Assembly (NCBI GenBank): GCA_947462335.1
Contig: OX381715.1
Span: 39,594,650 to 39,658,649, forward strand
Reading direction: 5' to 3'
Origin: Harmothoe impar
Taxonomy: Eukaryota; Annelida; Polychaeta; Phyllodocida; Polynoidae
DNA: 64,000 bases
Below the pieces are notes generated by a model that had not been told where the DNA came from, ran no database searches, and saw nothing but the letters and a program-made list of their open reading frames with translations. This document shows, piece by piece, positions 1 through 9,922 of the stretch. Made by a program: the position numbers and the translations under genes. Position 1 is the stretch's first letter. Each line of letters starts with the position of its first letter.

Positions 1-432
1 ATGGTGGCCACAAATGGAGCTAACTGTTTGCACATCATTTCACTCAATGTGTGTGACACCATCATGGTAAGGGCAATTGCAGCACGATACAGGAGGTAAT
101 CAGGATGACATTGTGTAACCTTCCACATTGACACTCTCTGACATCCACAACCTCACAAACCCAAGACACCAACCCCCTTGGACGGGAACCCATGGTGTCT
201 ATTTGATAAGAACTGCTACGAGGGCTGCCACTCTCAGAGCTAATTGGGGAGTAATGAGATTAAAAACTGTCTCTATAGCACTAAAGTATTGATAATGATA
301 AGTCTTTGCATATAGATTGATGCCATTTACCCATAACCTGGTCGATTGGTAGCTTCCTCCTGGTAAGATGTTCCACCATGTTCCATGCACACACAAAGTA
401 GTATCTCATCTCTTACTTGCTTCTGGTGAGTG
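1..432. repeat. Segmental duplication D1, copy 1
   Basis: This stretch aligns by eye with 15341-15916 over most of its length. Shared blocks include the GGAGCTAACTGTTTGCACATC phrase region, the GATACAGGAGGTAATCAGG region and the ACCAACCCCCTTG region, with scattered substitutions and indels. Both copies are in the same orientation about 15.3 kb apart. No coding frame is shared convincingly between them, so I read this as duplicated non-coding DNA. Confidence 0.75.
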
Positions 433-2206
433 TTTTGCAATTCAAAGGCCATTTTAAGGCTAAAAGGCAGCATAGCGGCCTTGGTGGTAGCTTGCGAACT
501 ACCAGGCTGAGTGCGGCCTTATATTGTTTTTACTTTACAGGAATTCAGGCCGCCATTTTGTTTTAAGGAGTCACAACACAAATGTATGCATATGTGCTAA
601 CAATAATATTGATCAACCTTTGATAGGTTCTGAGTGTGATCATAATCATACCTACCCCCCCTCCCCCCCTCAACATGGACCCAAGGAATACAATGGTTCT
701 GTTCGTGTGTTGCTAATGCAGCTGGTTGCCTAGCAACAGCTATTCTAATTATCTATCTGCCTAGCAACACACATTTCCATGGTCCTGAGGTTGAATAACA
801 TATTGAATTAAAAACTAACATCTTAATGTTTCATTGCTTAAATTGGTCTGATCCTGGGAGAATGGTCAGTCCACCCGGCATCCAAGCTCACCCATCCATA
901 TCAGAGCATAAATAACTTTAGATGGGCAGGGGTGTGTTGGGGTCGAAGTATCTCACTAACCTAGAGTATTGATCAGTTTGAAAGGGCTCAGTGCGTAGGG
1001 CTTGTAAGTCGTGAGGTAGAACACAAAGGAGCATAGGATACAACTAGAAGGCACACTGCAAGCAGTAATTGCAAAGGTCGAGTGAGCAGGGTGGTCGGGC
1101 ATTTATTATTGTCCCTTCAGTTGTACATAGGGTTGCAAACCATGCCCTGACATCTAACCTATTTCTACTGTTGGAATGAAAGTGGTCAGGCTAGTAGTTT
1201 TCTATTGTTGATTTTGACATATAAAACAGAGAGGTCCAGCCTTCCACTCACTTCATAGTATACCTCCTGCTCAGACTGCTATCTATCTAAAGTTCCGTAG
1301 ATATGTCAGCGATATAAGATCTTCAAGTTAGGCTGGCCATTATGTCATGTCATGTTGTGTTCTTTATACAGTGTTCACCGTGGTTGTATTTTACTATTTC
1401 ACTATTGTCTTGCTGCCTGCAATGGAATAGCTGCATGCAGGTACAATACAGGGACTTTGTACTGTAGTTCTACTATTTACCAGGCTATAAGAGTGGTGAA
1501 TGGGAATTGAGTATTTCTCATAGTTCAGAGTGATTTGTATGTATCTATAAATATCCTTAATGTATAGGCTGCAACCTACGGTGGAGACAATTAATACTGT
1601 AATAAAGCACTACAGAGGTTTGCCACAGGCAATTTAGAGGGAAGTACGAGATTGAGAGCATCAACAAAGAATAGAGACCAAAGGCAAAACAGTGAGATCC
1701 CTACAGAATGGATTATGCGAGCTTTGGGGTGGGGGGAAAGGGCGAGTGGCAAACCAAGGGTGGAGTTTAGCATCAAATCGCATATAGATGTCAGCCTAGG
1801 GTCCCCTCACAGCCACCACATATGTGTATGAAGCTAGAGACAATTAATTATACCCGACTCCCTCCCTTGATTGCATAATTTAATCGTAATGCCTGCTGTT
1901 GGCTGTGATTAGCATCCCTTGCCGCTCACATCACCAACATTAGATACAGCTTGTACCAAGAAAATCATACCAGGCCGATTACGTAGATAGAGCACTATGG
2001 TGTAGAAAGAATGTTATACATTGCAGGTACCAGCGGAACACAAATACCTAAGATGTCAGTCAGCCCACGACACTTATCTAACACCTATCCAACCCTATTT
2101 AACATAATATATGCCGGATATATTATATAATTAATTCCTACTCTTCTCCGATAGATGTAATTTTACCAAGAATGCAAAGGTATAACACTCCGAAATTATT
2201 TTTTGA
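433..2206. other. Non-coding stretch, no gene recognised
   Basis: No convincing coding frame or RNA gene is visible. A good-looking splice acceptor (pyrimidine tract then TTTACAG) ends at 540, in about the same relative place as the acceptor of the exon at 15998 in the D1 duplicate, but the sequence after it is not similar to that exon and has no clear donor. The rest is AT-rich with no structure I can name. Confidence 0.5.
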
Positions 2207-2483
2207 ATGAAGGTGGATATCCTGGTGTTCATTGTGTAACGTCTCAGAAATCTGTGGTTATTGGTTGATAGAAAGAAAAATCATAGAAAGTTTTAATTTT
2301 TTTTTGTTCTTTTCAATGCACAATTAAAATACTTTTATTTTCCAAAATTCTCTTTTTTTAAAAGTAGCTCTGGGACCCCTATTTTTCTTTTCATTTTCCG
2401 TTTTCAAATGATTTAGGGTATTTACAGAAAAAAAAAGCGAAATTCTGAACACTTTGATTCAATGGGATAGACCCACCTTAATA
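2207..2483. mobile_element. MITE-like element with short terminal inverted repeats
   Basis: The left end (TGAAGGTGGATATCC, about 2208-2222) is an imperfect inverse of the right end (GGGATAGACCCACCTTA, about 2464-2480). The 277-bp interior is very A/T-rich, with long T and A runs, and has no coding frame. The size and structure suit a non-autonomous DNA transposon. The family is not recognised and no target-site duplication is clear. Confidence 0.45.
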
Positions 2484-2853
2484 AGCGTCTGTTCCTGATA
2501 TACCATGTTTATCTCATCAGCATGGTATTATTGATTATGAACGCCTCATCAGTAAATTTATGAACGAGCTGGATATCTTTATATATCAATGAGTAAGGTT
2601 CACAAAATGAATATCAAATAATGAAATTGTATAGACATTATGGATGATAATGCAACCCACTTTCATTTTACTTCATCTTTTTTTTTAACCAAACCAGGGC
2701 AACAAGAGACGATAAGTACAAACATGTTTTGGTACTACTGCGATGCACTTGCAAAATAGATTCTAAGAAAGATGAAAAGTAGTCTAAAATTAATAGGGAA
2801 TTTCGTCACTTTTGATGCACTCATACATTTTTATAAGACTCTGGTTGACCATT

Positions 2854-3156
2854 TTAGAAGGTTCTGATGCCCTCTGAAGTACACTCATTAACAAAGACCT
2901 TAAAGTCAACTATCACCTGCGGGAGTTGTAGTATACCTGTGGTTGACTGCTTTAATGTAGGCACATGGGCAAGAATACCTTCATTGATGTTGGAATTGCC
3001 ATCTGGTGTAGTCTGTGTCAGATCAAATATATTGAGATGTTCCCAGGTGACAAACTCTTGTGCCTTATCATTCAAAGTACAATTTATAAAAGAAATGGTT
3101 GATGTAAAGACTTGGTCACATGGATCACTGTTTACTTTTGGATAATTGTCAACTTC
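2854..3156 (-). CDS. Unrecognised ORF, possible terminal exon
   Basis: On the minus strand an open frame of about 100 codons runs from a stop at 3159-3157 to a TAA at about 2853. Its composition is protein-like: it begins EVDNYPKVNSDPCDQVF, has the segment FVTWEHLNIFDLTQ in the middle, and ends VNECTSEGIRTF. An AG lies directly before the frame (GACTTAG then GAAG), so it could be the last coding exon of a minus-strand gene, but the pyrimidine tract is weak. There is no good in-frame ATG near the start. No domain is recognised. It could also be a decayed transposon ORF or chance. Confidence 0.3.
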   Translation of the reverse strand, partial: EVDNYPKVNSDPCDQVFTSTISFINCTLNDKAQEFVTWEHLNIFDLTQTTPDGNSNINEGILAHVPTLKQSTTGILQLPQVIVDFKVFVNECTSEGIRTF

Positions 3157-4449
3157 CTAAGTCACCAACATGTATACTTATAGTACAATGACCCCAATTC
3201 TATCATGTCTACTCTCATTAGAAGTATGCACAGAGCAAATATCAATCGTAAAGCATATGGCATGATCAATGTTAGATATTGTTCAATATCAGTTCTGGAG
3301 TACAGCCGACAAATTTGGGCTACGTTAAGTACAAGACTTAGTGTATGTATTATTTATCGACCTCAATTAAACGTGTACTACACATGACTGTTGCTAGCCA
3401 CGTTATGCTTAGGTTGCCATGTAAATAAGGTGTTCCTGGTATATTTAGTGTTGTACTGCAAGGCAAAGGTTAAAGTTGGAAGGAAAAGTATAACACAAGA
3501 AATGTCCTCTATATTTGAATGGTAGATGCACTCTGAACACAAATGATTGTTAATGTTAGAATTCTAAAGATACCATCCATATGTTACTGGGGTATCCGGG
3601 ATTACAGACAAAACAAAGCTTTACAATTACCTTACATAAACTTGATCTCATTGAGAGTAATTTCGGTCATCATACTGATGCTGTCTAATGGCATTCCAGT
3701 TATGCCTTGAGCATTAGAGGTGCTTTCGGGGCAACAGTGTAGTGCCCCAAACACTTCCCCTCTAGTTGAGGCAATCTCATGAGCAATTGTTGGTGAAGTA
3801 TCACACAAGAACTATGCTGAAGGCAATTGCAATATGAAGGCAAGTAAGGGGTATGCTAACTGTGAGGTTCTAGAATGTACTTCTATCGGTATCAGTTAAA
3901 AACACCACAGTAGCTTCTTATCTGGTACACAAATGATTCTGACCCGGGGTAGTAAGTTACTCGGACAGAGGTCAAGGGTCAGGCTAATGCTGACCTCCCA
4001 CTTTGGGTGCATCGTTGAACTATGATGTCATCACATAGTTGTTGACTGATAGCAACAGGAATTAACTTTCCGTTGGATACAATACAATTGAAGGACTTAT
4101 ATGGATGTAATCCAATCAGTTATTTCATGTTTTTACAGAAATAATTGAAACATGACCCTGCTCTCCTAGTTAAGTAGTACCATAGTGCAAGGTGAACAGA
4201 GATCAGCCAGGATTTGCCATAGGTTAACGTTGGAGGAGGGCTAGTCCTTGGTGCCCTCAACCAAGGAAGTATTTGTCTGAGGCACAATCCCAAGGAGGGA
4301 TGCTAATCCTGACTAACACACCCAGGGAGGTGGTTTATATGGGTTATTAGGGAAGCTGTAGTTGTACCCAGACATGTAGAGTTCAAGAACTAGGCCTAAA
4401 ACCAAGAAGTGACCAGAACACTTTACACAGCATTCTGTGCACTGAACAG
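3157..4449. other. Non-coding stretch
   Basis: No gene, RNA or clear repeat structure was recognised here. Short open frames exist on both strands but none has protein-like composition or splice borders that support it. Confidence 0.45.
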
Positions 4450-4905
4450 GTCCGGGAAATGGAGGAAAACCCTCCCCAGAGCCGTTATTTACACCAGTGT
4501 TAATTTTCACAACGCAGGTAGGTGTGAAAACACTGCAGGGCTCATTGCCTACTGGGTGAAATGGAGGAGCACAGAGGGAAAGTCTATAGAAAAAGCTTAT
4601 TAATTTTATATGTGATTTCATGGCAATCACCTGTATGATTCACTATTCCCCATGTATGATTCAAGAGCATACACTAATCTATCTTATGGGATATATACAT
4701 CTAACAGCAAATTGATAGAAAATTCAGCAAATGGGTTATAAGAAAACCGTCGCTAATTTTAGCCCTGCAGTGTTTATGCTACAAGCAAAACCGTTGCTGA
4801 TTCTAGCCCTGTAGTGTTTTCACACCTACCTGCGTTGTGAAAATTAACACTGGTGTAAATAACAGCTCTGGGGAGGGTTTTCCTCCATTTACCGGACCCG
4901 CTGAA
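4450..4905. repeat. Inverted repeat with about 95-bp arms
   Basis: The segment at about 4452-4545 reappears as its reverse complement at about 4802-4900. Both arms contain the ACACCAGTGTTAATTTTCAC and GAGGAAAACCCTCCCCAGAG blocks and differ at only a few positions. The spacer is about 260 bp. Inside it the 28-bp phrase beginning AAAACCGTCGCTAATTTTAG (4744) is repeated directly at about 4787, next to the right arm. This fits a foldback-type non-autonomous transposon. The high arm identity suggests a fairly recent origin or arm-to-arm gene conversion. Confidence 0.7.
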
Positions 4906-5459
4906 GTAATGACAAAGGACTTGTTTCTAGCAGTGAACATTGAATGCCATGCTATTATGATTATTGACTCAGGGTAACTGAGTAATACTAAACGACACAA
5001 CCAAGGTTTAAGACGTTTTTGTTACATAGGAGAATGTCTATCATTCAGCCTGTGTTATAGATAGACATCAGAGGACCATAGGGATAGATGGGCAAGGTCG
5101 GGGACAGATGTTTCCTTCAAAAATAAATTTGAAATGTCCTTCCTTCTTGCTGTAATTCGCCTGCGATCTTTAGGTAGTGATTTCTCTCTTTTCCTTAAAC
5201 TCTTAAGTACTCTTAAATTGCTACCCTCTAAATGAAAGGTACATAGGCTCCAGTGTTAAAGCAAAGATAGAAATGACAACTTTTGCCAATCTGTCCTATA
5301 TTTCTCTCTTCACACGCAGAAATGCCATCTTCTACACTCGAAATACCCTCAAACACACAATAAAAACCATCTAGAACGTTTAAATTGAATTTAAATAAAA
5401 GTTTGCAACACAGAGCATCACTAGGCTGGACTACCTGCCCTGGCCACTCCCACTAGCGT

Positions 5460-5725
5460 TCTCACTGTAGGCCAGGAATAGAACTCCAACAGGGGATCGA
5501 CAGGAAAGGCATGGACGTGTAGCACACGCCGCCCCGCAGCCGACCGACACGGCGAGACGGAAACGCCGATGGTGTCGCTGGTGACGCTCCGATCAACTCG
5601 CTTTTCAGCCTAGACGTAAAACGGCAGTTACGCGCTGCTGGGCGGTGACGCCTACAGCCACCTGCTCGCCCCAAGCCACCTGCTTTCCCACAGCCACCTG
5701 CTCACCTACAGCCACCACCTGGAAT
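5460..5725. other. CpG-rich patch with tandem CCACCTG boxes
   Basis: About 5500-5660 is much richer in G+C and in CpG than its surroundings. It is followed at 5650-5722 by four imperfect tandem copies of a roughly 18-20 bp unit containing AGCCACCTG (a CANNTG E-box). It could be a small CpG island or promoter remnant, or the end of a GC-rich transposon. A 70-codon minus-strand frame crosses it but is Arg/Ala/Gly-rich, as random GC-rich DNA would be, so I do not call it a gene. Confidence 0.4.
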
Positions 5726-5919
5726 TTGATTATATATGACTTCCAATATATGTAATTAGGGTAGCTTTTTCTGGCGATTACGATTCTGCCATCAGAAATG
5801 AGAAATAATGTATTGTACTCAAATTAGATCACTCATTCGACTTTCTAATGACAAAAGCGGAATGTGAGGCTTGTGGTAGCCTGATAAGTAGCAGAGAGCT
5901 AGCCGACGACAATCACCAT

Positions 5920-6016
5920 TTAACCCTTTGAGGCCAACATTACCCATTACTATATTTGTATTACAAGGTTACAGTGCGTTGGGAATGGGTGTATATAGCA
6001 GGCCTTAAAGGGTTAA
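5920..6016. mobile_element. 97-bp MITE flanked by TTAA
   Basis: The left end TTAACCCTTTGAGGCC (5920-5935) is the inverse of the right end GGCCTTAAAGGGTTAA (about 6001-6016). Both ends carry TTAA, the target duplicated by piggyBac- and Kolobok-type transposases. The same TTAACCCTTTAGA-type terminus recurs at 29612 and 31552. It is too short to code for anything. Confidence 0.6.
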
Positions 6017-6769
6017 TATCCAGGTGTTACAAACATGTTGCCACTTCCCTTTAAGGGCCGCACTGTGCAGATTAAGCCACTGCGGTGGTAGTGGGGGACT
6101 TCTATGGGAGGTGTGATAACCTTAGGCGGGCTCCAGTGAGTTTTCAAATGCCACTAGACTTGCCTTGTCCATCGCTCCAATGATACATAAATATGCAAGG
6201 GGTTAAATCAGTATCTAGGGCTATGTGTTTATTGGAAATTATTCAACAAATTTTCAAGCTTAGGCCTTGGAGTAAGGCCATCACAGTCTAGGTTGCGCAC
6301 CATTGATTGAGGTACAGGGCCTAAAACAAGGAAGTAGAAAAATGAATAAAATATGAATAAAATATGTTATAAACTCAAAAACAGCATGATATACTTATTG
6401 AGGTAGCAAATATCATACTGAATGATGAGCATGTGGTTGCTCATGTCATATCATGACTTGTGTGGCTAGTATGGACTGTATCATTTATGCTGTGTGAGAC
6501 CTAATATAACTAGGAGATGTCATATGCCCTTGCAAGCTCTGATGGGTCTTAATTAAGTATCGTTGGTTGCCAGACTTCTGAAATTTGGCTTGGTATTACG
6601 CTGGTAGCGGTAATGTATCACCCGCTCTGTGCACCACAGTGCTCTGTCTGTTCTATCTGACTAATGTGATTATCCGGCTGCGAGCCGCATCCAGTGCAGC
6701 ACAAGGGCCATGGTGTGCCTTTTAGAGCTTACTGCGACCATTAAGGTATCAATAAGCCACCATGCTGTA
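6017..6769. other. Non-coding stretch
   Basis: No gene or named repeat was recognised. The composition is mixed, with no open frame that stands out. Confidence 0.4.
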
Positions 6770-6832
6770 ATGCTCATGGATATACTTTTCTCACCTCGTC
6801 AAACTAGGTGAGAAAAAAACATCCATGAGCAT
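6770..6832. other. 63-nt near-perfect hairpin, microRNA-precursor-like or tiny foldback
   Basis: The left arm ATGCTCATGGAT...TTTTCTCACCT (6770-6796) pairs with the right arm AGGTGAGAA...ATCCATGAGCAT (6806-6832) over 27 positions, with about three mismatches. The loop is 9 nt (CGTCAAACT). Arm length, total length and terminal loop are within the range of animal microRNA precursors. The pairing is unusually tight for chance. A very short foldback transposon is the main alternative. Expression cannot be judged from sequence. Confidence 0.4.
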
Positions 6833-7411
6833 GACAGAGAAATAGGTAAAAAGAGGATTGCCATCGACTTCAGGAGGGACTGCAGATAGGCATCTCTCTC
6901 TGTCCTTTTTGCTGTTTGGTAGCATTTCTCTCATCATTACCGCTGTCTCTCTGCCCATTACCCTCTATCCTATTCAGGAAAGAGCCATATTTGATTATTG
7001 ATTCAGCCTGTTGAGCCGACCTCTTTATTCAGGTATTTGACACAGACCAGAGCATATGGGGCCAGTTTTTGTTCTCATGTATAGGTTGTTAGACCAGTGG
7101 TGGCAGCAAGAGACTGTAGAGAGAGTCTTGATGACCACAGGGACTCAAAAATATTTATCTAGAATTAGCCCCGGTTTTACGAATGGTTGGTAAAGATATT
7201 GCCAATATTTTTTACTAGAACCTATATTTGAGACAATTGTAGTCTGTTGCAAAACAGTTATTCAAGATTAATACCAATAGATTCAAATAGAGATGTATAC
7301 ATATGTCCAAACTGTACGCCTCTTTATATAGCTCTCTTTGCTACCCCTCTGGTCTTCATGCATATGGATGTAGGTTGATGTCAGACACCATTTGAGCACA
7401 TTAACCAGATA

Positions 7412-7905
7412 TCACCAGGTGGAGGACTAGCATAGCAGAACAGGACGGCCTGTATAAACAGACAGCCTGTACTTTCAGGCTGCCCAGCCTGTGCTTTCAG
7501 GTCGCCCCTATACACTCTCCCAGCACAGCAGGCTGGTAAGACAGGCTGGGAGCGTGGTGTAGCAGGTGGGGCATCAGGCTTTCACACCTTCTCCAAGCAG
7601 ATACAATGCTCTATGTGTCCAAAACTAGACAAAGTACAAATTTAAACTTGTAATTACTCATAAATGCAACGGACTATGCACTAAATGCATATATAAGTTG
7701 GTAGGTAATTTATTGATCTACTTAAGGGGGCTTTATTTTTCGCAAATATCATATAAAAAACGCAAATATGATTATATAAAAGCTATGGTAAAGAACACAG
7801 TGCTGTAGCTATACAACCCTGTATACCAGGCTGAGTGGCCTGTAATAACGGGATGGGCGTGTTATGCAGGCTGTACTGTAAGTTCAGGCAGTCTTCCACC
7901 TGATC
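7412..7905. repeat. Inverted-repeat element with internal GC-rich repeats
   Basis: The left end CACCAGGTGGAGGACT (about 7416-7431) is an imperfect inverse of AGTCTTCCACCTGATCAC at about 7888-7905. Between 7446 and 7560 there are several direct and inverted copies of an AGCCTGT/ACAGGCT core. The segment 7715-7900 resembles 13796-13960, including the end GCAGTCTTCCAC, so it belongs to a dispersed repeat. No coding frame was found. Confidence 0.45.
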
Positions 7906-8513
7906 ACTCTGTGTTTTCTAGAATGGGAAAGTCAAAGATTAAGAAAATGGTTAATATATGAACTTTGACTTTGACTTGAAGAGAGGGATAATAGCAGAAT
8001 GAAGGCATCTTCTGGTGCAGTAGTGTGAGAGTTATATAACGATAAGACAATATACTTGTAGTTCTTCTTTTTTGAATACGTACATTTCCTTTAAATACTT
8101 TGCATTGTGAATATATTGATGCATGTGGCAGTGCATTGTGATCTAAAGGACTAGTTCCAGACAAGTTACTATCTCCTTTTTTTCAATATCAATAATGTTG
8201 TTTTGATGTGATGCAGAATATTGGGAAGGGCTAGGGCCTCTAAGTCATTATATTTACATGTGCATGCACAGATGGAGAAAACGTTAGGGGATATGACCTT
8301 CATAAAAGGGGGATGTCTCAAGCACCTCATACATAGTCTGGCAGTGTAGTAGAGCACCCTCTGTTCAACTTCAGCATAGACTCACACTGACACTAGCTGC
8401 TCACCGTTTGCCCCCTGGACACAGCATAGCAGGGTGCTCCTACATTATTCCCAACACCTCTATCCTCTTTCCTTCCCAAGATCAAAGAGCAAACAGGAAA
8501 TTGTAAATACCAA

Positions 8514-9441
8514 TAGCTCTGACCGGGTGCCAGCTCTGACCGGCCTGAATAAAAACGGGTTATTTAGGGCAGATGATGATAAAAATGGGCAAATAATTAC
8601 TACTTTAAAGATTTATAACATCCATTAACCTTTCAGCCAAGCAGAAAGGATAGTCCGTGCGGGATTAGTTCCGATTTTTGCCACCAGGGGGCCCCCTGAA
8701 AATAATGCTAAGAAAATGTCTGGGGTACTTTTTTTCTGTAAAAAACAATAGGAGTACACAAAAGATTCCACTTCTGGTGAAAAGCTTCCATATTTAAAAT
8801 GTAAAAAGAACGTTTTAGGCCTAAATTGGTGTCCTTGTTGATATGTGTTGCCATGGAAACATGACTTTTATTCCAAATAGTAGAAATAAAGATACCCAGT
8901 GATAGAATGATTCATGAGGGTTACTATGGTCAAAACAGAATAAAATTACCATTCCTAGATCAAGTTTTATGACCTAGAGAATGAAAATGTATGATATATT
9001 TCTCATTATGCTAATTATGCTAATTAGATAGGGGTATCTAGGTAAGTATGAGACTTAGAGCTAATTGGGACTTTGGATAGGGCACTGCCGACACATATTC
9101 ATGAAGCTGGCTCTCAAAAACTAGAATTGATATCTTCTAGTGTGACATATCGTTGGAAAGCTTATGACACCAATTCTAAAGTTGTCTTTTTTCTTTGGAG
9201 TACCCTTTTCCCTTGCCTCTACACATAATATATATAGATGTAGATTTAATTTGGCTGAAAAGGCTAATGGATGTTATAACTCTTTAAAGCAGTAATTAGT
9301 TGCCAATTTGTATCTTCATCTGCCCTTAATTAACCGTTTTTATTCATGCCGGACAGAGATGGCACCGGGTCAGAGATGGCACCAAGTCAGAGATGCCACC
9401 CGGTCAGAGACGAAAACATTGGCCAAATTTCGTGAGACACA

Positions 9442-9444
<3 letters not shown>
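8514..9444 (+). mobile_element. Non-autonomous transposon, iterated-TIR family, copy a
   Basis: The right end (about 9350-9444) holds four head-to-tail copies of a 17-bp unit (GGTCAGAGACGGCACCC type) and ends ...CGTGAGACACAGCC. The left end is worn and retains only about two units (CTCTGACCGGGTGCC). The interior matches copy b at 58706-59587 for several hundred bases, including GCCACCAGGGGGC (8680-8692) and GTTGCCATGGAAAC (8847-8860). It has no coding capacity. The right terminus abuts an (AT)30 tract. Confidence 0.75.

Positions 9445-9504
<60 letters not shown>
9445..9504. repeat. (AT)30 microsatellite
   Basis: About 60 bp of uninterrupted AT dinucleotides directly follow the CAGCC terminus of the preceding transposon. 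The uninterrupted tract suggests a young, unstable microsatellite. Confidence 0.97.
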
Positions 9505-9507
<3 letters not shown>

Positions 9508-9603
9508 GGCACAATGGAGGGGACTGACTGGTTACCACAATAAGGGGGTTGGTAGGGGAGTGAAGAGTTTGGTTCCAAAACGCAATAAGTGCCATTTTGA
9601 AGA

Positions 9604-9781
9604 ATGGGGAGTTCATTGCCCCGGATGGGGAAAATGAAACGTCATTACTGACACGGTGTCCACTACCTCACCGCCACCTACAGCCTCATTTCCACACTAA
9701 TAGCCTCAGTCGGCTCACCTGTACTTCTCCTACTCATATCAATTCTCACCGTCGTACACTACACATCGACTTCAATTTGTC
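9604..9781 (+). repeat. Ngaro-1 repeat A1
   Basis: This copy runs from GGGAGTTCATTGCCCC to the ATTTGTC box. It recurs nearly unchanged at 12527-12704 and 12989-13166. As the 5' half of the split direct repeat it marks the start of the element and probably contains its promoter. Confidence 0.9.
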
Positions 9782-9922
9782 TACACTACTTGGCCACTAA
9801 CCTTCACCGCCGGTGAAGTCCAGCACAGCTCCCGACAGGTATATATTTTATGCAACAAAATTTTATCATACCTGAGCAGCCTGGAGGACCATAGGCATTA
9901 TTATAGTGAGAATTGATATACT

